Origin: Oscillospiraceae bacterium
GTDB taxonomy: Bacteria > Bacillota > Clostridia > Saccharofermentanales > Saccharofermentanaceae
Reading direction: 5' to 3'
Assembly: GCA_902795955.1 (NCBI GenBank)
Contig: CADBNJ010000024.1
Coordinates: forward strand, 1-19,298
DNA length: 19,298 bases
In this document: positions 8,086 through 14,561 of the stretch, one piece after another
Layout: every line of letters begins with the position of its first letter
How positions within the stretch are numbered: the first letter of the stretch is position 1
Made by a program: the position numbers and the translations under genes
The notes under the pieces: model-generated
Told to the model about the DNA's origin: nothing
Seen by the model: the letters and a program-made list of their open reading frames with translations, nothing else
The model's database searches: none

Positions 8086-8088
8086 ACC
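8072..8088. promoter_or_regulatory. Candidate operator: 17-bp dyad over the -10 box
   Basis: GGTAGT (8072-8077) and ACTACC (8083-8088) are perfect inverted repeats around GATAT, and the dyad covers the whole extended -10. A protein bound here would block RNA polymerase. The XRE-type domain encoded just downstream is an obvious candidate binder, by inference only. Confidence 0.4.
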
Positions 8089-8097
8089 GCGTATAAA

Positions 8098-8363
8098 GGC
8101 TTTGACGAAGAGTTTGCTTTATTGAGCGGCCATACAGAGAAGGGGATATTTGATGAGAGTCCCCGGCATGCAGTAGAGTACATGTAGCTTCCGAGCCGGG
8201 AGGAAGAAAGGGATAACCCGAGTAGAACCTCTCCGTGACTGCTACGTAAGTGCATAGGGATTGATAGATCCCGATAAGTGGCGGCAACGCAATTTGAGTG
8301 GTACCGCGGGTGTATAAGATATCAACACTCGTCTCAAAGGTTTAAACTTTGGGACGAGTTTTT
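8098..8363 (+). promoter_or_regulatory. T-box riboswitch, specifier reads as GTA (valine)
   Basis: A complete T-box leader. Stem I base: GGCT 8098-8101 with AGCC 8194-8197 and GAAG 8107-8110 with CTTC 8188-8191, around a GA/GA kink motif. A 10-pair helix joins 8115-8124 to 8171-8180. An AGAGA bulge (8136-8140) and GATG loop (8152-8155) sit in the distal arm closed by GGGGA/TCCCC. The 3' specifier strand is CATGTAG (8181-8187). Aligned to the family pattern (codon, one purine, then an eight-base helix strand ending GAG), the codon is GTA at 8184-8186. Hairpins follow, including GGGAT/ATCCC near 8247-8262. The T-box proper is GAGTGGTACCGCGG (8296-8309). TGGT there pairs with a tRNA end carrying A73. 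The antiterminator pairs TTTGAG 8293-8298 with CTCAAA 8333-8338. Uncharged tRNA would favour read-through into the synthetase gene. T-box identity is firm; the valine reading is moderate. Confidence 0.9.
8327..8363 (+). terminator. Intrinsic terminator of the T-box
   Basis: A 13-pair stem (8327-8339 with 8347-8359, one G-T pair) closes a 7-base loop and runs into TTTTTATTT. Its 5' strand contains the CTCAAA needed by the antiterminator, so the two folds exclude each other. Confidence 0.92.
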
Positions 8364-8395
8364 ATTTGTCCCTGGGAAGCAAAGGAGTACTGATT

Positions 8396-10687
8396 ATGAA
8401 CAACGTAAGAGAGAATCTGGATCTTAAGATCAAACAGATGGCCGGGAGGATCAAGGATCTCCGTGAGATACTCGGGCTTACTATTGAAGAGATGGCTCAG
8501 AAGACTGACGTCTCTCCCGAGGAATACAGAAAGTGCGAGACGGGCGAAGTCGATCTCAACTTTGCATTCATCTACCGCTGTGCAACTGCATTTAAGGTTA
8601 ATGTTACCGATATCATCGAAGGTATCTCGCCTACGCTTGATACCTATACGGTGACGCGTTACGGCAGAGGCCAGGAGATAGCCAGAGCTCACGGAATGAC
8701 ATATTTCAATATGGCTTATGCATTCAAGAACAGGATATGTGAGCCTCTGTTTGTTAGGAGCCAGTACAGTGAGGAGGCCCAGAATAAACCCATAGAGCTT
8801 ACCACTCACGAAGGTCAGGAGTGTGACCTCGTTATCGAAGGCAACCTCATTGTTCAGGTCGGTGACCACAGGGAGATCTTAGGCCCCGGTGATACGATCT
8901 ACTTCAACAGCGACATGCCTCACGGCATGATAGCAACCAACGGCAAGGACTGCATATTCTACGCATTTGTCCTCAATGCTGCAGGTGAGCCCAGCTTCGA
9001 CAATAAGTCTGCTGCGAAGATCCTCGGCATCAAGGAGAATGAGATCGAACAGAAGCCCAGGATCTACAAGAAGTATATTGACGTCAAGTTCAATGAGAAC
9101 GGTACACCCGTCAAGATGAGCTTCAAGAATACAGAGAAGTTCAACTTTGCCTTCGATCTTGTGGATGCGCTGGCAGACAGGGAGCCCGATAAGCTTGCAA
9201 TGCTCCATGTCTCGCAGGATAAGACGGAGAGAAGGTTCACCTTCACCGATATCAAGAAGGCATCGAATCAGTGCGCCAATTACTTCAAGTCACTCGGGAT
9301 CAGGAAGGGCGACAGGGTAATGCTGGTTCTGAAGCGCCACTACCAGTTCTGGTTCGCCATGATCGCCCTTAACAAGCTCGGTGCGATAGCTATCCCTGCC
9401 ACCAACCAGCTTCTTGAGCATGACTTTGATTACAGGTTCAGATCTGCCGGTGTCAGTGCCATCCTCTGTACGGCCGACGGCGATACTGCTCATCAGGCTG
9501 AGCTTGCTGCAGCAAAGAATCCTACGCTCAAGCATAAGATAATCGTCAACGGGGAGAGGGAAGGCTGGAGAACGTTCGACTACGAATATGTGCTCTACAG
9601 CAGCAAGTTCGAGAGAACACCCGATTCACCGGGAGGAGACGATCTGATGCTGATGTATTTCACATCAGGCACATCCGGCTATCCCAAGATCGCAATGCAT
9701 ACATATAAGTACCCTCTGGGTCACTTCCATACGGCCAAGTACTGGCACTGCGTAGATCCTGAAGGACTTCACTTCACGATCTCCGATACAGGCTGGGCGA
9801 AAGCGATGTGGGGCAAGCTCTACGGACAGTGGCTCGCAGAGGCTGCTACGTTCGTATATGATTTCGACAGGTTCGATGCAGCAGATATCCTTCCCATGTT
9901 TGCCAAGTATCACATCACGACATTCTGTGCGCCCCCGACGATGCTGCGTATGATGATCAAGCAGGATATCTCCAAGTATGATTTCTCTTCCGTTAAGCAC
10001 ATGACAACGGCAGGTGAGGCATTGAATCCTGAGGTCTACCGCCAGTTCGAGAAGGCAACGGGCCTTCAGATCCTGGAAGGATTCGGTCAGACCGAGAGCA
10101 CGATGATAATCGGAAATATGAGAGGTGCTGACCATAAGATCGGTTCCATGGGCAAGCCTGCTCCTATTTATGACGTTGACATAGTGGATCCCGACGGTAA
10201 TTCCGTTCCCGTCGGCGAGACAGGCGAGATCGTTATCAACATTAAGAACGGCCTGCCCTGCGGTCTTGCAGTCGGTTATTATCACGACGAGGAGAAGACC
10301 AAGGAGACATGGCATGACGGGTGGTATCACACAGGTGATACCGCATGGCGTGACCAGGACGGTTTCTACTGGTATGTAGGAAGAGTTGACGACGTTATCA
10401 AGTCATCCGGTTACCGTATCGGCCCCTTCGAGATCGAGAGCGTTATCATGGAGCTTCCTTACGTATTGGAGTGCGGTGTCTCGGCGGCTCCCGATGAAGT
10501 CAGGGGCCAGGTTGTTAAGGCGTCTATAGTTCTTGTTCCGGGTACAGAGGGTACTGAGGAACTTAAGAAAGAGATCCAGAACTATGTGAAGATCCATACA
10601 GCTCCTTACAAATACCCGAGGATCGTCGTCTTCAAGGATGAACTGCCTAAGACGACAAGCGGCAAGATCCAGCGCAATAAGCTCTGA
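8396..10687 (+). CDS. XRE-cupin-acyl-CoA synthetase fusion under T-box control
   Basis: 763 residues; the ATG at 8396 follows AGGAG at 8383-8387. Residues about 17-75 are an XRE/HTH_3 DNA-binding domain (RIKDLREILGLTIEEMAQKT). Residues about 105-195 are a cupin (HEGQECDLVIEG, GPGDTIYFNSDMPH). Residues about 245-763 are an ANL adenylating enzyme: P-loop TSGTSGYPK 423-431, GFGQTES 562-568, TGD 646-648, hinge GRVDDVIKSSGYRIGPFEIE 662-681 and catalytic Lys757 in TSGKIQR. All core motifs are intact, so it should make an acyl-adenylate and then acyl-CoA. It most resembles medium-chain or branched acyl-CoA synthetases; the substrate is not readable. The leader suggests an amino-acid-linked acid, possibly isobutyrate for valine synthesis. 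The HTH-cupin front may sense a ligand and bind DNA. Its TGA overlaps the next ATG (TGATG). Confidence 0.92.
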   Translation: MNNVRENLDLKIKQMAGRIKDLREILGLTIEEMAQKTDVSPEEYRKCETGEVDLNFAFIYRCATAFKVNVTDIIEGISPTLDTYTVTRYGRGQEIARAHGMTYFNMAYAFKNRICEPLFVRSQYSEEAQNKPIELTTHEGQECDLVIEGNLIVQVGDHREILGPGDTIYFNSDMPHGMIATNGKDCIFYAFVLNAAGEPSFDNKSAAKILGIKENEIEQKPRIYKKYIDVKFNENGTPVKMSFKNTEKFNFAFDLVDALADREPDKLAMLHVSQDKTERRFTFTDIKKASNQCANYFKSLGIRKGDRVMLVLKRHYQFWFAMIALNKLGAIAIPATNQLLEHDFDYRFRSAGVSAILCTADGDTAHQAELAAAKNPTLKHKIIVNGEREGWRTFDYEYVLYSSKFERTPDSPGGDDLMLMYFTSGTSGYPKIAMHTYKYPLGHFHTAKYWHCVDPEGLHFTISDTGWAKAMWGKLYGQWLAEAATFVYDFDRFDAADILPMFAKYHITTFCAPPTMLRMMIKQDISKYDFSSVKHMTTAGEALNPEVYRQFEKATGLQILEGFGQTESTMIIGNMRGADHKIGSMGKPAPIYDVDIVDPDGNSVPVGETGEIVINIKNGLPCGLAVGYYHDEEKTKETWHDGWYHTGDTAWRDQDGFYWYVGRVDDVIKSSGYRIGPFEIESVIMELPYVLECGVSAAPDEVRGQVVKASIVLVPGTEGTEELKKEIQNYVKIHTAPYKYPRIVVFKDELPKTTSGKIQRNKL

Positions 10688-11277
10688 TGGAATTTAGTCC
10701 TGCGCCCTTCAGATACAGTGATGAACTGTTCGCTATGGAGACGGACAGGCTGAGGCTGTCGGTATACCGTAAGAGCGCCGCTCAGAAGGTATGCGATTAT
10801 ATAGTGCGCAACAGGGAATTCCATAAGGAATTCTCTCAGCCGCAGCCGGATTCTTATTTCACGCTGAATGCGCAGAGACAGTTCCTGATTGCCGATATGA
10901 CCGACTACAGGAAAGGGCGTATCGTTCCTCTCTGGATCACGGACAGGAATGATAATTCGCGGGTTCTCGGGAGAGTATCTCTGTTCAACATAGCGAGGGG
11001 CGGGATGATGCTGGCGCAGCTCGGATACCATCTTGATAAGGACGCGACGGGGCAGGGGATCATGACCGAAGCTGTATCGGGTGTTTGCGCAATGGCTTTC
11101 GAGGTGATGCACCTTCACCGCATTGAGGCATTTATACTGCCGGAGAATACGAGAAGCATCAATCTGATCAGGCGGTGCGGGTTTGTCCATGAGGGGACGA
11201 GGTACTCGTATATGAACATTAACGGGAAGTTCAGGGATCATGAGACGTTCTATCTGTTACACCCGCAAAGCAGATAA
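10687..11277 (+). CDS. GNAT N-acetyltransferase, RimJ/RimL type
   Basis: 196 residues. The acetyl-CoA-binding motif A is around QLGYHLDKDATGQGIMTEAV (111-130). The RimJ-like HLHRIEAFILPEN and SINLIRRCGFVHEGTRY follow. The family transfers acetyl from acetyl-CoA to amino groups, classically the N-termini of ribosomal proteins, though many members act on other proteins, peptides or small molecules. The ATG shares bases with the synthetase stop, so it is translated from the T-box-controlled message. That coupling hints at a related job, or use of the CoA ester made upstream, but nothing in the sequence proves it. Its N-terminal 15 residues precede the usual family start. Confidence 0.85.
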   Translation: MEFSPAPFRYSDELFAMETDRLRLSVYRKSAAQKVCDYIVRNREFHKEFSQPQPDSYFTLNAQRQFLIADMTDYRKGRIVPLWITDRNDNSRVLGRVSLFNIARGGMMLAQLGYHLDKDATGQGIMTEAVSGVCAMAFEVMHLHRIEAFILPENTRSINLIRRCGFVHEGTRYSYMNINGKFRDHETFYLLHPQSR

Positions 11278-11290
11278 ATTGCCTTTAATG

Positions 11291-11333
11291 TCACACAATT
11301 TACATAAAAATTACAAAAGAATTGTGAGATAAT
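11291..11333 (+). promoter_or_regulatory. Inverted repeat and possible extended -10 ahead of the SH3 lipoprotein
   Basis: TCACACAATT (11291-11300) and AATTGTGAGA (11320-11329) form a 9-of-10 inverted repeat around 19 AT-rich bases. The right arm overlaps TGAGATAAT (11325-11333), an extended -10 without a well-placed -35. It could be an operator or a weak hairpin. There is no T-run. Confidence 0.3.
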
Positions 11334-11375
11334 TAACGTATAAATGAGAATTATGCTAATCGGAGGTGGCTCAGG

Positions 11376-11819
11376 ATGAGATCTTTTAGTATAAAAACCA
11401 TGATTCCGGCAGCTTTGATCTGCTCCATGCTGATCGCGGTGTCAGCGTGCAGCAAGAAGACTGCAGAGACATCGGAAGCTTCTACTATTCCTACGACTTC
11501 TACGACAATAGCAACCGTAACAACACCTACCACGGAGGTGACGACACTTCCGGTATATTCCGGTCCTCTTGCTACAACGGAGACTATCAATGTTACATGG
11601 AATGAGAACGAGCTTACAAGTCCCGTAACTCTTTATTCTTCGGTGTCTGCAGGTAATTTCCTCAGAGTCAGGAAGGGACCCGGTAAGAATTACGAGATCG
11701 CGGGAACTCTTATCCGCGGACAGGCTGTAACTGTTGTTGCTTCCACATCTGACGGATGGTATAAGACGCAGGACGGGTACTATGTGTCCGGTTCTTATCT
11801 TAAGGCAACGGCTCCGTGA
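11376..11819 (+). CDS. Lipoprotein with bacterial SH3 domain
   Basis: 147 residues. A signal peptide ends in VSAC with lipobox Cys25. A Thr/Ser-rich linker follows (about 27-65, repeated TTS/TTP steps). Residues about 90-145 are a bacterial SH3 domain (NFLRVRKGPGKNYEIAGTL, then DGWYKTQDGYYVSGSYL). Such domains bind peptidoglycan or cell-wall peptides, so the mature protein probably spans from the membrane into the wall. No enzymatic domain is present. GGAGGTG at 11362-11368 supports the ATG at 11376. It appears to be monocistronic. Confidence 0.9.
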   Translation: MRSFSIKTMIPAALICSMLIAVSACSKKTAETSEASTIPTTSTTIATVTTPTTEVTTLPVYSGPLATTETINVTWNENELTSPVTLYSSVSAGNFLRVRKGPGKNYEIAGTLIRGQAVTVVASTSDGWYKTQDGYYVSGSYLKATAP

Positions 11820-11840
11820 TAAATTAGTTTGAATTTATTG

Positions 11841-11869
11841 TGGACAATTCGGGAACAATAGTGTAATAT
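11841..11869 (+). promoter_or_regulatory. Candidate promoter of the tRNA-Gly/tRNA-Arg pair
   Basis: TGGACA at 11841-11846 (5 of 6 matches) and TAATAT at 11864-11869 (4 of 6) are 17 bases apart. The predicted start falls at about 11876, the foot of the hairpin at 11875-11896. Confidence 0.45.
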
Positions 11870-11874
11870 TATTT

Positions 11875-11896
11875 AGCGTTGCAGTGATGCAACGCT
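11875..11896 (+). terminator. Perfect 9-bp hairpin with GTGA loop
   Basis: AGCGTTGCA (11875-11883) and TGCAACGCT (11888-11896) enclose GTGA, a GNRA-type tetraloop, followed only by TTTAT. It could be a weak terminator for the SH3 lipoprotein gene 55 bases upstream, or a 5' leader hairpin of the tRNA transcript 6 bases before tRNA-Gly. Confidence 0.45.
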
Positions 11897-11902
11897 TTAT
11901 AA

Positions 11903-11976
11903 GCGGGTGTAGTTCAATGGTAGAACTTCAGCCTTCCAAGCTGACCACGTGGGTTCGATTCCCATCACCCGCTCCA
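11903..11976 (+). tRNA. tRNA-Gly(TCC)
   Basis: The acceptor GCGGGTG pairs with CACCCGC. The anticodon loop CTTCCAA gives TCC (Gly, GGA). The short D loop and discriminator T73 are typical of tRNA-Gly. CCA is encoded. Confidence 0.97.
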
Positions 11977-11981
11977 CATAT

Positions 11982-12058
11982 GGGTCACTAGCTCAGCTGG
12001 ATAGAGCAACAGCCTTCTAAGCTGTGGGTCGGAGGTTCGAGTCCCCCGTGGCTCACCA
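11982..12058 (+). tRNA. tRNA-Arg(TCT)
   Basis: The anticodon loop CTTCTAA gives TCT (Arg, AGA). The D arm GCTC/GAGC and anticodon stem ACAGC/GCTGT are perfect and CCA is encoded. The acceptor GGGTCAC/GTGGCTC has two G-T pairs, and the T stem GGAGG/CCCCC has an A-C mismatch, so it is weaker than its neighbours. It starts 5 bases after tRNA-Gly. Confidence 0.93.
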
Positions 12059-12069
12059 AATCGGTACTG

Positions 12070-12095
12070 ACAGGGGTTCGCCCCTGTTTTTGTTT
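12070..12095 (+). terminator. Intrinsic terminator of the tRNA-Gly/tRNA-Arg transcript
   Basis: ACAGGGG (12070-12076) and CCCCTGT (12081-12087) form a 7-bp stem with a stable TTCG loop, followed by TTTTTGTTTGT. Confidence 0.93.
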
Positions 12096-12099
12096 GTCT

Positions 12100-12127
12100 G
12101 TTACATTCAGCCGTCTTACTGTATAAT
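12100..12127 (+). promoter_or_regulatory. Promoter of the flavodiiron protein gene
   Basis: A perfect TATAAT at 12122-12127 with GTTACA (4 of 6) at 12100-12105, 16 bases apart. It lies 34 bases before the start codon and after the tRNA terminator. Confidence 0.6.
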
Positions 12128-12161
12128 CTGGATATATCATTATTTGTCAGGAGGTATTGTT

Positions 12162-13955
12162 ATGTTTATCAGCAATGACATCAAATATATAGGTGTGAAT
12201 GATCATAGTATCGATCTTTTTGAGGGCCAGTATACCGTTCCCAACGGCATGGCATATAACTCATATGTCATTGCCGATAAGAAGATAGCTGTAATGGACA
12301 CAGTAGACAGGAACTTCACTCACGAGTGGCTCGATAATCTTGACAAGGCTCTTGACGGCAGGAAGCCCGATTATCTCGTGGTTCAGCATATGGAGCCTGA
12401 TCATTCGGCAAATATCATGAATTTCATGAAGAATTATCCCTGTGCTGTGATCGTATCATCCGCAAAGGCTTTTACGATGATGAAGAATTTCTTCGGAACG
12501 GAATTCGAGGACAGACGGATCATTGTGGGTGAAGGTGATACTCTGGAGCTTGGAACGCATACGTTGAGCTTTGTGGCGGCTCCTATGGTTCACTGGCCTG
12601 AGGTCATAATGACTTATGACAGCAAGGATAAGGTCCTTTTCTCTGCTGACGGCTTCGGTAAGTTCGGTGCTTTGGATGTTGAGGAGGAGTGGGCGTGTGA
12701 AGCCCGCCGTTACTACATCGGTATTGTCGGCAAGTATGGAGCGCAGGTGCAGTCTGTTCTCAAGAAGGCGGCAGGACTTGATATCGCAACGATATGTCCT
12801 CTTCACGGACCGGTCCTGACAGGTGACCTTGCTCCTTATCTGAACCTCTACGATACATGGTCATCATACGGAGTCGAGACTGAAGGTATAGCGATATTCT
12901 ACACATCTGTTTACGGACATACGAAGACCGCGGTTGAGATCCTTGCAGATAAGCTGCGCAATAACGGCTGTCCCAAAGTTGTTGTGAACGATCTGGCAAG
13001 GGAAGACATGGCCGAGTGCGTTGAGGATGCTTTCAGATACGGCCGTATCGTTCTTGCTACCACGACCTACAATGCCGATATTTTCCCGTTTATGCGCCAG
13101 TTTATTGATCATTTGACTGAGCGCGGCTTCAGGAATAAGACTGTAGCATTCATTGAGAACGGTTCGTGGGCACCGATGGCGCTGAAGACGATGAAGTCAA
13201 TGCTTGAGAACTCAAAGAACATCACTTATGCGGAGAATAACGTTAAGATCATGTCAGCTCTTAATGATGATTCCAAAGCACAGCTCGACGCTCTTGCCAG
13301 GGAGCTGTGTCAGGATTACCTTGCACAGAAAGAGGACACGGCAAACAAGAATGATCTGTCCGCACTGTTCAACATCGGATACGGTCTCTATGTTGTCACT
13401 TCAAATGACGGCAAAAAGGATAACGGCCTTATAGTAAACACCGTAACTCAGGTTACCAACACGCCGAACAGGATCGCGGTTACCATCAACAAGCAGAATT
13501 ATTCCCACCATGTCATTAAGCAGACAGGCGTGATGAATGTCAACTGCCTGTCCGTCGAGGCTCCTTTCAGGGTCTTTGAGGATTTCGGATTCAGAAGCGG
13601 GCGTAACGCCGATAAATTCGAAGGGTGCGAGAACATCCTCCGTTCTGACAACGGGTTGATATTCCTGCCCAAATACATCAATTCGTTTATGTCGCTGAAG
13701 GTGGAGGATTACGTGGATCTTGATACTCACGGCATGTTTATCTGCTCTGTCACAGAGGCAAGGGTCCTCTCTGACAAGGAGACGATGACATATACGTATT
13801 ACCAGAATAACGTTAAGCCGAAGCCGGATACGGAAGGCAAGAAAGGCTGGGTCTGCAAGATCTGCGGCTACGTTTATGAGGGCGACGAGCTTCCCGACGA
13901 CTTTGTTTGTCCGCTCTGTAAGCATGGCGCAGCGGATTTTGAGCCGGTAGGGTAA
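12162..13955 (+). CDS. Flavodiiron protein fused to flavin reductase and rubredoxin domains
   Basis: 597 residues. The ATG at 12162 is set by AGGAGGT at 12149-12155; extending the frame further upstream would run into tRNA-Arg. Residues about 1-240 are the metallo-beta-lactamase-like diiron domain with all expected ligands: His76, Glu78, Asp80, His81, His144, Asp163 and His215. Residues about 242-385 are a flavodoxin (FYTSVYGHTKTA binds FMN). Residues about 395-550 are a flavin-reductase-type FMN barrel (ALFNIGYGLYVVTSNDG). Residues 560-597 are a rubredoxin with Cys565, Cys568, Cys583 and Cys586. Flavodiiron proteins reduce O2 to water or NO to N2O in the cytosol of anaerobes. The fused domains could bring electrons from NAD(P)H without separate partners. 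O2 versus NO preference cannot be read. Confidence 0.95.
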   Translation: MFISNDIKYIGVNDHSIDLFEGQYTVPNGMAYNSYVIADKKIAVMDTVDRNFTHEWLDNLDKALDGRKPDYLVVQHMEPDHSANIMNFMKNYPCAVIVSSAKAFTMMKNFFGTEFEDRRIIVGEGDTLELGTHTLSFVAAPMVHWPEVIMTYDSKDKVLFSADGFGKFGALDVEEEWACEARRYYIGIVGKYGAQVQSVLKKAAGLDIATICPLHGPVLTGDLAPYLNLYDTWSSYGVETEGIAIFYTSVYGHTKTAVEILADKLRNNGCPKVVVNDLAREDMAECVEDAFRYGRIVLATTTYNADIFPFMRQFIDHLTERGFRNKTVAFIENGSWAPMALKTMKSMLENSKNITYAENNVKIMSALNDDSKAQLDALARELCQDYLAQKEDTANKNDLSALFNIGYGLYVVTSNDGKKDNGLIVNTVTQVTNTPNRIAVTINKQNYSHHVIKQTGVMNVNCLSVEAPFRVFEDFGFRSGRNADKFEGCENILRSDNGLIFLPKYINSFMSLKVEDYVDLDTHGMFICSVTEARVLSDKETMTYTYYQNNVKPKPDTEGKKGWVCKICGYVYEGDELPDDFVCPLCKHGAADFEPVG

Positions 13956-13989
13956 CATTTCTGTTCAGAATTATTAGGAGGATATCGTG

Positions 13990-14382
13990 ATGCAGCGAGT
14001 AGTTGATTTTCTTAAGGAAGCGCAGACTTATTACCTTGCAACGGTTGAGGGAGATCAGCCGAGGGTCAGGCCTTTCGGTACGGTGAATGTATTTGAGGGT
14101 AAACTGTACATTCAGACCGGCAAGGTGAAGGATGTATCCAGACAGATACACGCTAATCCCAAGGTGGAGATATGCGCTTTCAAGAACGGCGAGTGGCTGA
14201 GATTGTCAGGCAGGCTCGTTGAAGATGACAGGACAGAAGCACGTCAGGCAATGCTCGATACATATCCTGAACTTCAGAATATGTATTCAGCTGATGACGG
14301 CAATACCGAGGTGTTCTACATCGACGGTGCCACAGCTGTGTTCAGCTCATTTACGAGCGCTCCCGTAACGGTAAAGTTCTGA
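13990..14382 (+). CDS. Pyridoxamine 5'-phosphate oxidase-like split-barrel flavoprotein
   Basis: 130 residues. The ATG at 13990 lies 8 bases after AGGAGG (13976-13981); a GTG at 13987 is the alternative. The sequence is a compact FMN-binding split barrel: YYLATVEGDQPRVRPFGTVN, GKLYIQTGKVKDVSRQIHAN and EWLRLSGRL. Family members bind FMN or related cofactors and reduce small molecules, but a true PLP-synthesis role is unlikely for such a short version. It follows the flavodiiron gene after 34 bases with no terminator between, so the two flavoproteins are probably co-transcribed and may share a role in oxidative or nitrosative defence (inference). Confidence 0.85.
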   Translation: MQRVVDFLKEAQTYYLATVEGDQPRVRPFGTVNVFEGKLYIQTGKVKDVSRQIHANPKVEICAFKNGEWLRLSGRLVEDDRTEARQAMLDTYPELQNMYSADDGNTEVFYIDGATAVFSSFTSAPVTVKF

Positions 14383-14414
14383 TAAGGATCCTGCTGCGGT
14401 GTATTAGCATGATC

Positions 14415-14452
14415 AGCGGTTCATCGGCCCGGGCGGCTTGTGAACCGCTTTT
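14415..14452 (+). terminator. Terminator after the flavodiiron operon
   Basis: AGCGGTTCA (14415-14423) pairs perfectly with TGAACCGCT (14441-14449), followed by TTTTG. The 17-base loop contains the self-complementary GCCCGGGC. The short T-run makes it moderate rather than strong. Confidence 0.65.
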
Positions 14453-14485
14453 GATGAGTGTGATCATTAGTAATTAGTTTACTTT

Positions 14486-14513
14486 TTGTTTTTAAAAAAT
14501 ATTTGCATATTAT
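14486..14513 (+). promoter_or_regulatory. Candidate promoter of the GGDEF gene
   Basis: TTGTTT at 14486-14491 and TATTAT at 14508-14513, 16 bases apart, in a very AT-rich stretch 50 bases before the start codon. The -35 is poor. Confidence 0.4.
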
Positions 14514-14561
14514 GTTATCATAAGGTTGTACTGATAGCATTTCCTTTACTGGGAGGTTGAT

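Noticed and set aside
8179..8181. TAC (Tyr) or ATG (Met) as the T-box specifier
   Set aside because: TAC at 8179-8181 falls partly in the paired helix and is too far from the GAG end of stem I; ATG at 8182-8184 is not followed by a purine. GTA at 8184-8186 fits the consensus spacing, though a structural alignment should confirm it.
8007..8287. Short open frames on the minus strand in the T-box region
   Set aside because: The stretch is fully explained by the palindrome, promoter and T-box structure.
12024..12161. Upstream extension of the flavodiiron frame to 12024
   Set aside because: It would translate through tRNA-Arg, a terminator and the promoter. The ATG at 12162 has a strong AGGAGGT and matches the family N-terminus.
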